DNA of 64,000 nt from assembly GCA_036555585.1 (NCBI GenBank), contig DATBLE010000047.1, positions 124,001 to 188,000 of the forward strand. The letters run 5' to 3'. The notes under the pieces are model-generated. The model worked only from the letters and a program-made list of their open reading frames with translations. It searched no databases and had not been told where the DNA came from. Origin of the DNA: DATBLE01 sp036555585. Its GTDB lineage: Bacteria; Actinomycetota; Thermoleophilia; Gaiellales; Gaiellaceae. Positions 8,455 to 16,855 of the stretch are shown here, piece by piece; positions within the stretch are counted from its first letter, which is position 1, and every line of letters starts with the position of its first letter. A program made the position numbers and the translations under genes.

Positions 8455-9447
8455 TACTGCAACCGTCCGACCAGGTCGACGAGACGGCAGCTGTATCCCC
8501 ACTCGTTGTCGTACCAGCCGAACACCTTTGCCAGCGAGCCGCTGGCCATCGTCAGCTCGCTGTCGAAGACGCACGAGTACGGCGATTTGACGATGTCGCT
8601 CGAGACCAGCGGCTCCTCGGAGTAGCTGAGGATCCCGGCCATCGCCCCGTCTTGGGAGGCCGCTTGGAACGCTGCGTTCACCTGCTCGCGCTCGACCGGC
8701 TCTTGCAGATCGACGACGAGGTCGACGATCGAGCCCACTGGCACCGGCGCTCTGATCGCAAGCGCGCCGATCTTCCCCTCGAGCTCGGGCAGAATCGCTC
8801 CGAGCGCGCGCGTTGCGCCGGTCGTGGTCGGAATCAGGTTGATCGCTGCCGCGCGCGCCCGCCGCAGATCCTTGTGCGGCCCGTCGAGCAGTGGCTGGGT
8901 GGCCGTGTACGCGTGTACGGTGGTCATGAAGCCGCGCTCTATCCCGAACGCGTCATGGAACACCTTGGCCATCGGCGTGACACAGTTCGTGGTACACGAC
9001 GCGTTCGAGACGATCCGATGCCGCTCCGGGTCGTAGGCCTCGTCGTTGACGCCGAGGACGACCATCACGTCGGCGTCGGGAGCCACGGCCGAAATCATGA
9101 CAGTGCGGGCGCCGGCGTCGAGGTGCGCTTGTGCCTGATCGCGTCGCTCGAAGCGGCCGGCCGACTCGACCACGATGTCGACGTCAAGCTCTCGCCACGG
9201 GAGCTGGGCTGGTTCCGGGATCGAGAACGCCCGCAGCCGGCGATCCCCGACCGTGATCGTTCCTCCGTCGGCTTCGACCTCTTCGCCGAGCGGTCCGAGC
9301 AGCGAGTCGAACTGGAGCAGGTGCGCCATCGTCTTCGGATCGCCGAGATCGTTGACGGCCACAATTTCGCAGTCGGGGCTGCGCTCCAGATAGGCGGAGG
9401 AAGTTGCAGCCGATCCGGCCGAAGCCGTTGACGGCAACACGCTTCAT
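8454..9447 (-). pseudogene. gap: glyceraldehyde-3-phosphate dehydrogenase with N-terminal frameshift
   Basis: The N-terminus MKRVAVNGFGRIGCNFLR (NAD-binding loop GFGRIG) starts at ATG 9447, overlapping the transaldolase stop (ATGA). The rest (AYLERSPDCEIVAVNDLGD onward, active site SNASCTTNC, then WYDNEWGYSCR) is in another frame that runs to 8454. The switch is at about 9391-9400 and needs a 2-base loss or 1-base gain. Total length equals an ordinary GAPDH of about 330 residues. The catalytic domain is otherwise intact, so a sequencing error or a recent lesion is likely. Annotated as broken as it stands. Confidence 0.85.
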
Positions 9448-10571
9448 CGTGCCAACGCGGCTGCCTCGAGCACCTGTCGCTTTGCTTGCAGCCCGGCGAG
9501 CAGCTCGGAGAAGGATTCGGTGAACTTCTCGATTGCCTCGGCCTCGAGGGTCGCGACGACGTCCTCGTAATCGACGCCCACAGCCGCCAGGCTCTCCAGG
9601 AGGCGATGTGCTTCCTCGAGCCCGTGCTCGAGCGTCGGTGCGACCCGGCCGTGGTCCTGGAAAGCGTGCAGGGTTGCCTCCGGCAGCGTATTCACGGTCT
9701 CGGGGCCGATCAGCTCCTCGACGTAGAGGACGTCCCGGTAGGCGGGGTTCTTGGTCGAAGTCGACGCCCACAGACAGCGCTGCGGATGTGCGCCGGCCGC
9801 AGCAAGTTCCGCCCAACGCTCGTCGTCGGGGGAAAAGAGCTCCCGGTAACGCTCGTAGGCGAGCCTCGCGTTCGCGATCCCGAGCTTCCCGTGCAGCTCG
9901 GCCGGAGCACCGAGGGCGTCGAGCCGGCGATCGGTCTCCGTGTCCACCCTCGAGACGAAGAAGCTCGCCACCGAGTGCAGCATCGACACGTCGCCGCCGT
10001 CGGCACGGAAACGGGTCAGCCCGTCGAGGTAGGCGCGCGCGATCGCGACATAGCGCTCGATCGAGAAGACGAGCGTGACGTTGATCGAACGGCCGGCTGC
10101 GATCGAGTCCTCGATCGCAGCGACACCCGGCTTGGTCGCGGGGATCTTCACAAGCAGATTCGCGCGCTCGATCGCCTCGTGCAGCCGTTTGGCCTCCTCG
10201 TACTGGGCGTGCGTGTCATACGCGAGGTTCGGGTCGACTTCGATCGAGACGTATCCGTCTCGCCTGCCCGTCCGTTCCCACACCGGACGGAACAGGTCAC
10301 ACGCGGCGGCGACGTCCGCACATGCCAGCTCGAGGAACACCTCCTTCGCGTCGGACTGGCGCGGAAGCAATTCCTGCAGCTGCACGTCATAGGCGTCGCC
10401 GCGGGCGATCGCCCTCTCGAAGATCGTCGGGTTCGAGGTGACCCCGACCACGGCGTCTTCGCGAATCAGCCGCGCGAGCTCCCCACTCCTGAGCAGGTCT
10501 CGCGAGAGGTAGTCGATCCAGACCGACTGGCCCAGCTCGGCCAGCCGTTGCAGTTGGAGAGGCTCAGTCAC
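9444..10571 (-). CDS. tal: transaldolase
   Basis: 375 residues, the length of the actinobacterial TalB-like subfamily. It contains GQSVWIDYLSRDLL, GVTSNPTIFERAI, SIEVDPNLAYDT, the Schiff-base lysine segment LLVKIPATKPG, NVTLVFSIERY and LWASTSTKNPAY. It transfers a dihydroxyacetone unit between sedoheptulose-7-phosphate and glyceraldehyde-3-phosphate in the non-oxidative pentose phosphate pathway. It overlaps the FAD oxidoreductase gene by 8 bases and GAPDH by 4, and its product feeds GAPDH directly. Confidence 0.95.
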   Translation of the reverse strand: MTEPLQLQRLAELGQSVWIDYLSRDLLRSGELARLIREDAVVGVTSNPTIFERAIARGDAYDVQLQELLPRQSDAKEVFLELACADVAAACDLFRPVWERTGRRDGYVSIEVDPNLAYDTHAQYEEAKRLHEAIERANLLVKIPATKPGVAAIEDSIAAGRSINVTLVFSIERYVAIARAYLDGLTRFRADGGDVSMLHSVASFFVSRVDTETDRRLDALGAPAELHGKLGIANARLAYERYRELFSPDDERWAELAAAGAHPQRCLWASTSTKNPAYRDVLYVEELIGPETVNTLPEATLHAFQDHGRVAPTLEHGLEEAHRLLESLAAVGVDYEDVVATLEAEAIEKFTESFSELLAGLQAKRQVLEAAALAR

Positions 10572-11739
10572 GACCCACCTCCACGCCGAGCGCGCCTCTC
10601 GTCACGGGCTTCCCGGCGCGGATCAGCTCGCGGGCGGCATCGACCTGACCGAATCGATTCCATAGCAGGACCCCGCGCGGCCGGTGCTCGCGGTCGACGT
10701 AGTAGACCGTAGCCTCCGCGCCGAGGTCACTCCAGTCGCTGATTACCTCCAGCCTCGGGTCGAGCTCGCCGACCGCCTCGTAGCCGAGGTCGAACAGGTC
10801 GGAGTAAAAGAACGGCAAGTGCTCGTAGGGCTCGTCGGCGCCGGCCATGTTCGCCCCCACCAAGCGGCCGTGGCTCTTGGCGTGGTCTTCGTGCTCGACG
10901 CGAAGCTCGCCGCCGAGCGTAGCGACCGGGAAGCGCGCGACGTCGCCGGCCGCGAACACGTCATCACGACCCCCGACGCGTCCGAGCACGTCGACGACGA
11001 TGCCGTTCGCCACCGGCAGACCCGCCTCGGCAGCCAGCTCGACGCTCGGCTCGATCCCGAGCCCAGCCACGACCGCAGCCGTCTCGAGCATCCGCCCGTC
11101 ACCGAGCGTGACGCGGCCTTCCTCGATCCCGGTCACCGAAGCCCCGGCGACCACCTCGACACCGCGGTCGCGGTAATAGTCGTTGAGCGCCTTTGAAATA
11201 TCGGCCGGGAAGATGCGCGCACCGATCCCCGCTTCGGGAAAGACCATCGTTACCGGGCGCCCGTTGAGGGCGAGGGCGGCGGCGATCTCCGAACCGATGA
11301 AACCGCCGCCGATCACGACGAAGCGGGCGCCGCCGTCGGCGAGCGCTCGCAGGCGCCGATAATCATCGAGCGTCCGGAAGTAGATCACCTCGTCGCCGCC
11401 GAACGGGAGCCGCCGGGTCCGGCCGCCGGTCGCGAGCAGCAACTTCTCATACGCATAGGTCGCACCGCGGTGATCGCGCGCCTCGTGCCGCTCCAGATCG
11501 AGTGCAACGATCCGACGGTCGAGCCGCAGCTCGACCCCGAGCTGCTCGGTGCCGCGCCAAATCGTGCCCTCGTCTGTTCCCTTCCAGAGCGCCTTCGATA
11601 GCGGCGGTCGCGCGTAGGGCGAATGCGACTCGTCGCCGACCAGCACGATCGCACCGTCCGGGTCGAGCTCGCGGATCCCCTTACAAGCGGCATCGGCGGT
11701 CAGCCCGCCTCCCACGATCAGATAACGACTGGATTCCAT
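10564..11739 (-). CDS. FAD-dependent pyridine nucleotide-disulfide oxidoreductase (ferredoxin reductase type)
   Basis: 391 residues from ATG 11739 behind GGGAGGCGAG. The N-terminal FAD fold has YLIVGGGLTADAACKGI, the NAD(P)H fold has FVVIGGGFIGSEIAAALALNG, and the second FAD motif is VFAAGDVARFP. The C-terminal reductase domain has a DLFDLGYEAVGELD segment. There is no CxxxxC redox disulfide. This is the rubredoxin/ferredoxin reductase or NirB-like class rather than lipoamide dehydrogenase. The acceptor could be the rubredoxin-like zinc ribbon at the head of the run (12478-12678), which is inference. Confidence 0.9.
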   Translation of the reverse strand: MESSRYLIVGGGLTADAACKGIRELDPDGAIVLVGDESHSPYARPPLSKALWKGTDEGTIWRGTEQLGVELRLDRRIVALDLERHEARDHRGATYAYEKLLLATGGRTRRLPFGGDEVIYFRTLDDYRRLRALADGGARFVVIGGGFIGSEIAAALALNGRPVTMVFPEAGIGARIFPADISKALNDYYRDRGVEVVAGASVTGIEEGRVTLGDGRMLETAAVVAGLGIEPSVELAAEAGLPVANGIVVDVLGRVGGRDDVFAAGDVARFPVATLGGELRVEHEDHAKSHGRLVGANMAGADEPYEHLPFFYSDLFDLGYEAVGELDPRLEVISDWSDLGAEATVYYVDREHRPRGVLLWNRFGQVDAARELIRAGKPVTRGALGVEVGRD

Positions 11740-11761
11740 CACTCGCCTCCCTGTCTCCCGC

Positions 11762-12472
11762 TCACGTCCACGGATTCCGGTTGTTGATCTCGGCCAGGAA
11801 CTCTCGGCGCAGCACCGGGTTCTCCGAGTAGCCACCACGCCACACGCTCGTCACCGTCTTCGAGTGCTCCTCGCGCACGCCGCGCATCTGCGTGCACAGA
11901 TGCACCGCCTCGACATGGACGCCCACCCCATGCGGCTCCATCAGCTCTGTCAGCGCGTCCGCGATCTGCTCCCCGAGTCGCTCCTGGACGGTGAAGCGAC
12001 GGGCAAGCAGCCGGACGAGCCGAGTCATCTTCGAGAGCCCGATGATGCGCTCGTGGGCGACATAGCCGACATGGACAAATCCGTGGAAGGGCAGCGCGTG
12101 GTGCTCACACAAGGAGTAAAAGGAGATGGGCCCTTCGATCACCTGGCTGACCAGGCAATCCGCATCGCAACGGCACTCAGTCGGGAACGCGGTCATCAAG
12201 TTTGGGTCGCCCTCGTAGCCCGCGGTCGCGTCGTACAGCGCCTTCAGGAATCGCTCAGTCGTCCGCTCAGTTCCCGGCATGCCGAGCTGCATCCCGAATG
12301 CTTCGAAGATCTCCTCCATGTATCCCTGGAAGCGGTGCCAGTCGGCGCCATCGATCAGCCGCGGCGAGACCTGCTCCCATGCAGTCGCCTCCTCCGGGTC
12401 GATTGACAGCTGCGTCGGGGCCGGGGTCAGTCCCCCGCGTACCTCGGCCAACGCCTTTGAGGCCGACTGCAT
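11762..12472 (-). CDS. folE: GTP cyclohydrolase I
   Basis: 236 residues from ATG 12472, preceded by GAGAGGTGAG. Zinc ligands are visible as SLCEHHALPFHG and, later, HLCTQMRGV. Other family segments are GLSKMTRLVRLLARRFTVQERL and IADALTELMEPHGVGVHVEA. It converts GTP to dihydroneopterin triphosphate for folate or pterin synthesis. An extra 40 or so residues precede the catalytic domain. No other folate gene is nearby, so this may be a second, condition-specific copy within the stress run. Confidence 0.95.
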   Translation of the reverse strand: MQSASKALAEVRGGLTPAPTQLSIDPEEATAWEQVSPRLIDGADWHRFQGYMEEIFEAFGMQLGMPGTERTTERFLKALYDATAGYEGDPNLMTAFPTECRCDADCLVSQVIEGPISFYSLCEHHALPFHGFVHVGYVAHERIIGLSKMTRLVRLLARRFTVQERLGEQIADALTELMEPHGVGVHVEAVHLCTQMRGVREEHSKTVTSVWRGGYSENPVLRREFLAEINNRNPWT

Positions 12473-12477
12473 TCGAC

Positions 12478-12678
12478 TCACCTCTCCACTCCCCATGAAG
12501 ATGGTGGCGAACCCGGTGCGTCGACCTCCCAGCCACCCCCGTGGCACATTGGGCAGTGGTCAGGAAAGCTCTCGACGACGCCCCCATATCCGCAACCGAC
12601 GCAACGAACCTCGAACCGCCGGCGTTGCGGCCCGCCTCGCTGCCGTTGGCCTTCGGCCGCTGACGCAAAAGCGACCAT
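12478..12678 (-). CDS. small zinc-ribbon (rubredoxin-like) protein
   Basis: 66 residues from ATG 12678. The core FEVRCVGCGYGGVVESFP followed by HCPMCHGGGW has two CxxC knuckles separated by about 15 residues, as in rubredoxin-like or zinc-ribbon proteins. It stops 5 bases before folE, in the same direction. Function is unknown: metal-binding electron carrier or regulator are the options. The upstream reading (to 12924) is low-complexity and unlikely to be coding. Confidence 0.6.
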   Translation of the reverse strand: MVAFASAAEGQRQRGGPQRRRFEVRCVGCGYGGVVESFPDHCPMCHGGGWEVDAPGSPPSSWGVER

Positions 12679-13157
12679 CGGCCGCCTGTGGAGGCTTAGA
12701 GCTGAGCCCTTCAGTGCCTTGTTTTCTGTGCTCCAAATGACCGAGCCGGCCACCAGATTCTCCTCTATTCGCTTACCCCAAGATTGGTCTAGCTCGACAC
12801 TCACCGGTATCGGGCGAAAACCCCATCCCGTTGGTGTCAAGGCACCAGGCGGTCGCCTACCTGTCGGACGGCCATCCGGATGAGGCTCAGGAATGGGGTG
12901 CAGACCCGATAGAGCGGCGTGCACTCATCGGCGACCCTCCTGAGTGCGATGACGGCGTAAGCGAGCGGATATCCCAAGGCCTCACGGCCGCCGTCTCACA
13001 TACTCACGGGATGAACCGCAGCGAGGAGGCACGGGCAGCCAGGAATTCGGCGGTCGCGCGCGCGGAAGGGTCGTTGGTGTCTCCCGAAGGAAGCGGTCAA
13101 GGGTGTCGGTACGGGCGGCGTGTCGGCCAGGTGGACAGAGCGGCGCGTCTGACGAGC
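12679..13157. other. no convincing gene; left flank of the integrative element
   Basis: About 480 bases without a recognisable frame. It separates the zinc-ribbon gene from the methyltransferase fragment. It probably holds the promoter of the long minus-strand run and one boundary of the inserted element. I looked for a copy of the tRNA-Val 3' end here and did not see one. Confidence 0.5.
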
Positions 13158-13442
13158 TCACCGTCGCCCCATGCGGCGCCCGGCCAGGGACTGCCAGGTG
13201 TCATTCAGGTCGCTTTCAAGCGGCCCCCGCTCGCACAAGAGTTCGGTCGTGTGCCCGGCCCGGTGCAAGCCGAGTTCGATGCCGCCTATACCTGCGAACA
13301 GACCTGCGACACGCAGACCGCCAGCCGCGTCGGCGTGTGGCACCACCGTCTCTCCCAGGTCAGTATCGAGAGCGGACAGGACGTCTTGTCCTCGGCTCGG
13401 ACGGTTCGGTGCGACCTCAGAATCCTGGGGTTGCCGGGCCAT
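13158..13442 (-). pseudogene. DNA (cytosine-5) methyltransferase, N-terminal fragment
   Basis: A 94-codon frame whose middle reads LRVAGLFAGIGGIELGLHRAG, which is motif I (FxGxGG, AdoMet binding) of C5 cytosine methyltransferases. A full enzyme has 330-420 residues with PCQ and ENV motifs. Here the frame stops 25 codons after motif I. None of the three minus-strand frames down to about 12,840 shows motif IV or VI. ATG 13442 overlaps the integrase stop (TGATG). This looks like a truncated accessory gene at the edge of the element. Confidence 0.7.
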
Positions 13443-14656
13443 CAGCGGCCGAACCCGGCCTCGACGAGCTTCGCTGCCGCGGCCTTGCAGCCGTCGTCTG
13501 CGAGACCGGCGTAGATCTGGGCCGTGACACCGGCGTTCGCGTGGCGGGCAAGCGCTGCCGTCTCGGCTAGCGAGAGGCCGCTGTCCAGCGCGAGCGCGAC
13601 GTAGGAGTGACGGAGGTCGTGCAGCCCGACCGGCTGTCGGCCCTCGCGGTTGAGACCGGCGGCGTCCCCGGCGGCATGGACGGCGCGCAGTGCGTTCCGC
13701 CGCGACTGTGGCTTGCCACGGGCGGTCGTGAAGACGAATGCGTCAGCGTGGACAAGGCGCAGCTGGCGGGAAGCCTGTCTGGCGCGGTGGGCGTAGAGCT
13801 CGCGCGCGAGCGCGGGGAGGAGCGGCACGGTCGCTTCGCTCGCGCGAGTCTTCGCCGGCACGCGCGTCCCGTCGGGTCCGAGCTGGCCGCTGACCGTGAG
13901 CATCAATCCGCCGAAGTCGACGTCGCGCCAGCGCAGCCCGAGAACCTCGGATGCCCGTAGCCCAGCGTAGGCGCAGGTCGCCGCAACCGGCCTGAAGGTA
14001 TCGGACAGCTCGCCGAGGAGCTTCCGCACCTCGGCCGCATCGAGATATCTCGGCTCGGTCAGCCTGGCGGTGCCAGGCCGGTCGTCCCGGTCGAGATCCC
14101 GCACGGGGTTCCGTTCGGCCAGGCCTCCCTTCACGGCGAACCGGAAGAGGCCGGAGACGATGCCAATCACGCTCGTGACCGTGCCTGGGGCAAGCCCTGC
14201 TCCTCCGACCCGATCGACGAGCCGGCGCACGTCGGCGACCGTGACGTCGGCGACCGGCCGCAGGCCGAGCTCGGGGATGACGTGGCGCTCGAGCCGCTGC
14301 CGGTACAGCGCGACCGTCCGCGCGGAGTAGCGCCGCCGGGCGTCGCGGTGTCCGACGCGGCTGCCGAGGTGGGCGAGCCAGCAGGCCGCGACCTCCCCGA
14401 CAGTCGGCGACGTCGCGGGGGACCGGTGTGGCTCCCCGCGCGCGTAGTCAACCTGGAGCGCGCGGATCTCCGCGATCGCGTCTGTCTTGGTCTTCGCCTC
14501 TAGGCGGTGGCGGCGTACTTTGGCCCCGAGCCGTACGGCGGCGTCATAGACGATGCGCCCGTCGACGAGCCTACGTTCGTAGAGACCCGGAATACGCCGA
14601 TTCCCGGTATAGACGGGCCGCCGGGAAAGCGAGCCGTGCAACGATGCCTGTGTCAC
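13442..14656 (-). CDS. int: tyrosine recombinase / phage-type integrase
   Basis: 404 residues from GTG 14656, which has AGGAGGTG eight bases upstream. A longer frame lacks a better start. The N-terminal part holds an arm-type and a SAM-like core-binding domain (about 80-190). The catalytic domain has R234 (AGLRASEVLGLRW), a likely K269, H346-x-x-R349 (LHDLRHSY), H372 (LARHANAG) and nucleophile Y382 (AQIYAGL). All catalytic residues are present, so it should be active. It would integrate or excise the element covering about 13.1-20 kb. Confidence 0.95.
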   Translation of the reverse strand: MTQASLHGSLSRRPVYTGNRRIPGLYERRLVDGRIVYDAAVRLGAKVRRHRLEAKTKTDAIAEIRALQVDYARGEPHRSPATSPTVGEVAACWLAHLGSRVGHRDARRRYSARTVALYRQRLERHVIPELGLRPVADVTVADVRRLVDRVGGAGLAPGTVTSVIGIVSGLFRFAVKGGLAERNPVRDLDRDDRPGTARLTEPRYLDAAEVRKLLGELSDTFRPVAATCAYAGLRASEVLGLRWRDVDFGGLMLTVSGQLGPDGTRVPAKTRASEATVPLLPALARELYAHRARQASRQLRLVHADAFVFTTARGKPQSRRNALRAVHAAGDAAGLNREGRQPVGLHDLRHSYVALALDSGLSLAETAALARHANAGVTAQIYAGLADDGCKAAAAKLVEAGFGR

Positions 14657-14741
14657 GGGAGTTGCACCTCCTGTGGCCGGGCCTCGGGCGGCTACCACCG
14701 CGCCGGGGCCATATGTCGGATTGCGCCGTATGGTACTCCCT

Positions 14742-15020
14742 TCATCCGAGCTGGTCCACAGACGCGGCTGACACGTACAGTCGGCGTCCCTGGCGGCGAT
14801 GCTCGAGGCGACCGCGGGAGCACCGCATCCTGATCGCGTCAGTGCTGCACCCAAGGAGTTCGGCTGCTTCCGAGACCGTCAACCACTTCCGAGCCGGCTG
14901 CGAGGACGGACGCGCGACATCCAGCGACGCAAGCAGCGCGTGAAGCTCGGCCAAAAGCTGAGCATCGCTGCGCAGCGCGGCGATCAGCGCGCGTACCAGC
15001 TCATACTCGAGGCCGGTCAC
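14742..15020 (-). CDS. excisionase-like HTH protein
   Basis: 92 residues from GTG 15020, preceded by CGGAG. The C-terminal half WLTVSEAAELLGCSTDAIRM, then RCSRGRLEHRRQGRRLYV, is a MerR/Xis-type winged HTH used by excisionases of actinobacterial elements. The N-terminal 45 residues form a helix (LEYELVRALIAALRSDAQLL). It lies 85 bases upstream of int in the same direction, the usual xis-int order. It is likely a recombination directionality factor or a regulator of int. Confidence 0.8.
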   Translation of the reverse strand: MTGLEYELVRALIAALRSDAQLLAELHALLASLDVARPSSQPARKWLTVSEAAELLGCSTDAIRMRCSRGRLEHRRQGRRLYVSAASVDQLG

Positions 15021-15197
15021 ACCATCTCCGCGAAACGCGGCCGCACTCCTCGCGCCTGCGGGAGCCACTTTCGATCTCCGCTGCGTTGTCGATTGCGAAT
15101 TTTTCTCGCGTCGAACGAGCGGGGTATCCGCAGGCGGCGGCTCACGGCTGCACGCCACCCCATCCCCCCGAGGATTGGTTGCGAGTGTGGATCCGGG

Positions 15198-16349
15198 TCA
15201 CCGGAAGGCCTCTTGGCGTTCCACTTCGAGACCTTCTTCGGTGCGTGCGAGCTCCTCGAGCCAGTCCTCCTCGGCGAGGCAATTCGAGACCACCGCACCG
15301 GGGGGACGGTGGTGGTTCCCTTGGTGGCTCTCTAAAGAGAGACCACCTACGGGAGAACCACTCACGTCCCATAGTGGTTCCGGGTGGTCCGGGTGGTTCT
15401 CAGCGCTTGAGACCACCCAAAGTTTGGAGTTGTTCGCGCCCGGTTGGAACGAAAAGCGAGGGTCGTTCTTGAGGATCTCGGTGACGCGCGCCTTACCGGC
15501 GCCGATGCCCTTGACCACAGCGTTGCCAGTGGAGTTGGGGTTCTGCTCGAGCCAGGCTTGGATCTCAGCGGTGAGGTCGCGTTCGTGGTCGGCGTTCGGG
15601 TCACGGCGGTAGCCATGTTCGCGGTCGAAGAGGAGGCCCCATTTGGCGCCGACCTCGAGATCTCCGTCTCGGTCCTTGAAGAAGTGCAGGTGCGCGTATC
15701 CGCGGCTGGCCCGTGTGATGCCGACCACGACCTCGGCGCCGCGGACGTACGCGCTCGAGCCGAAGATGTCGTGGATCGACAACCGCGAGCCGGCAAGAGG
15801 CTTGCGTAGGTGGACGGGAAGGATCAGCGCGAATCGGTCACGCTCGCGCCAGGCGTCGAAGATGCGCATCAGCTGCTTGGCAGCGAACTCGTCGTTCGAG
15901 TCGCCGGCGTGCAGTTTGTAGAGGGGGTCGAAGACGACCACGTCATAGCCGGCACCGTTGAGCAGCGAGTCCAGCTCCTTGGCTGTTTCGACATCGATGT
16001 CGAGGCTGAGCCCGTCAGGGAGCCGGAGATAGTGGACGTCATCAGAGTCCGCGAGGCCGGTTTCGCGGAGGCGCCGCTTGATCGTTCGGAGGCCTTGCTC
16101 GGCGTCGATGATCAGCGCCTGGGGTCGGTAATCCGGCATCGGTCGTTGCCAGCCGAGGAATGACTCGCCGGTGACAATCACCTTGACGATCTGCAGCGTG
16201 AGCGTGGTCTTGCCTTCGCCTGTGTGGCCTCCTATGACGATGCGCTGGCCGGCGACGGCCAGATCGCCGAGCAGCCTGTCCTCGTCCGGCGGGTCAGGGA
16301 GCTCACACAATTCCCGCGCGGTCTCGATGCTGAAGCGGTCGTCGCTCAC
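15198..16349 (-). CDS. RepA-like AAA ATPase of mobile element
   Basis: 383 residues. Walker A is GGHTGEGKTTL (40-50), and Walker B is the hydrophobic run YDVVVFDPLYKL (about 133-144), with ALIIDAEQG between them. This is the RecA/DnaB-like AAA_25 group found as replication or primase-associated ATPases in actinobacterial prophages and plasmids. A C-terminal winged-helix-like part (AEIQAWLEQNPNSTGNAVVKGI) follows. The last 70 residues are encoded by a region packed with GGTGGTTCTC-type repeats. It overlaps the small upstream gene (ATGA). Confidence 0.85.
   Translation of the reverse strand: MSDDRFSIETARELCELPDPPDEDRLLGDLAVAGQRIVIGGHTGEGKTTLTLQIVKVIVTGESFLGWQRPMPDYRPQALIIDAEQGLRTIKRRLRETGLADSDDVHYLRLPDGLSLDIDVETAKELDSLLNGAGYDVVVFDPLYKLHAGDSNDEFAAKQLMRIFDAWRERDRFALILPVHLRKPLAGSRLSIHDIFGSSAYVRGAEVVVGITRASRGYAHLHFFKDRDGDLEVGAKWGLLFDREHGYRRDPNADHERDLTAEIQAWLEQNPNSTGNAVVKGIGAGKARVTEILKNDPRFSFQPGANNSKLWVVSSAENHPDHPEPLWDVSGSPVGGLSLESHQGNHHRPPGAVVSNCLAEEDWLEELARTEEGLEVERQEAFR
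15286..15417. repeat. iteron-like array of GGTGGTYCTC / GAGRACCACC repeats
   Basis: Within 132 bases I count about nine copies of one roughly 9-10-base unit. GAGACCACC occurs at 15286, 15339 and 15409. GAGAACCAC starts at 15353. GGTGGTTCC, GGTGGCTCTC, GTGGTTCC, GGTGGTCC and GGTGGTTCTC start at 15311, 15323, 15374, 15383 and 15392. Two pairs form hairpins: 15323-15347 and 15392-15417. The array lies inside the 3' part of the ATPase gene. It could be the replication origin or the binding site of the element's initiator or regulator. Confidence 0.7.
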
Positions 16350-16528
16350 GCCGCCTCCTCGAGTACGACGAGCGTCTCCGCGATGTCCGATTCCAGGTCG
16401 AGGAGAAGTACGTAGGCACTCTCCGTGTCGCCCACCTCGAGTTCTTCCTGCGTCGCGACGACACGCGTCAGCGCGTTGCGGAGCATGACGCGGCCGAGGT
16501 CGCTGCTATGTTGTGATCGAGAGGACAT
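16346..16528 (-). CDS. small hypothetical protein, coupled to RepA-like ATPase
   Basis: 60 residues, acidic and probably helical (LRNALTRVVATQEELEVG, then LLLDLESDIAETLVVLEEAA). No family is recognised. Its stop overlaps the ATPase start (ATGA), and it lies 40 bases downstream of the HTH gene, so the three form one transcript. The position suggests an accessory protein of the replication ATPase. Confidence 0.6.
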   Translation of the reverse strand: MSSRSQHSSDLGRVMLRNALTRVVATQEELEVGDTESAYVLLLDLESDIAETLVVLEEAA

Positions 16529-16567
16529 TGCTGTTGGCGGGAGGCGCTTCGGGGCGCCTTTCGTCGT

Positions 16568-16783
16568 TCATCGGCTGGCCTCTCGATGGGTCTGGAGATA
16601 CTCCTCGACGTCTTCCACGCGGAAGCGCATTCGCTCGCCAACTCGGAAGGTCGGGAGAGCACCGGACTCCACGAGCCTGTAGACGCTGTCACGCGAGATC
16701 GCGAAGTGGTGGGCGACGTCGTTGATCGTGAGTAGCTGCGTCGTCGTGCGCCTGCCGTAACGTGCCTGCGGATGGAGGGACAT
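16568..16783 (-). CDS. helix-turn-helix DNA-binding protein (excisionase family)
   Basis: 71 residues. The core LLTINDVAHHFAISRDSVYR, then LVESGALPTFRVGERMRFRVEDVEEYL, is the complete MerR-like HTH_17 domain of excisionase/AlpA-type proteins. It stands at the head of the minus-strand replication unit and diverges from the plus-strand gene at 16856. It is the likely control protein of both transcripts, or a second Xis. Confidence 0.85.
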   Translation of the reverse strand: MSLHPQARYGRRTTTQLLTINDVAHHFAISRDSVYRLVESGALPTFRVGERMRFRVEDVEEYLQTHREASR

Positions 16784-16855
16784 GCCGCAAGCAAAGCGGC
16801 GACCGAAGAGCCGCGTGTTGCGTTCGATGTTGCATCGAGGCGCCGATGGAAAGGC

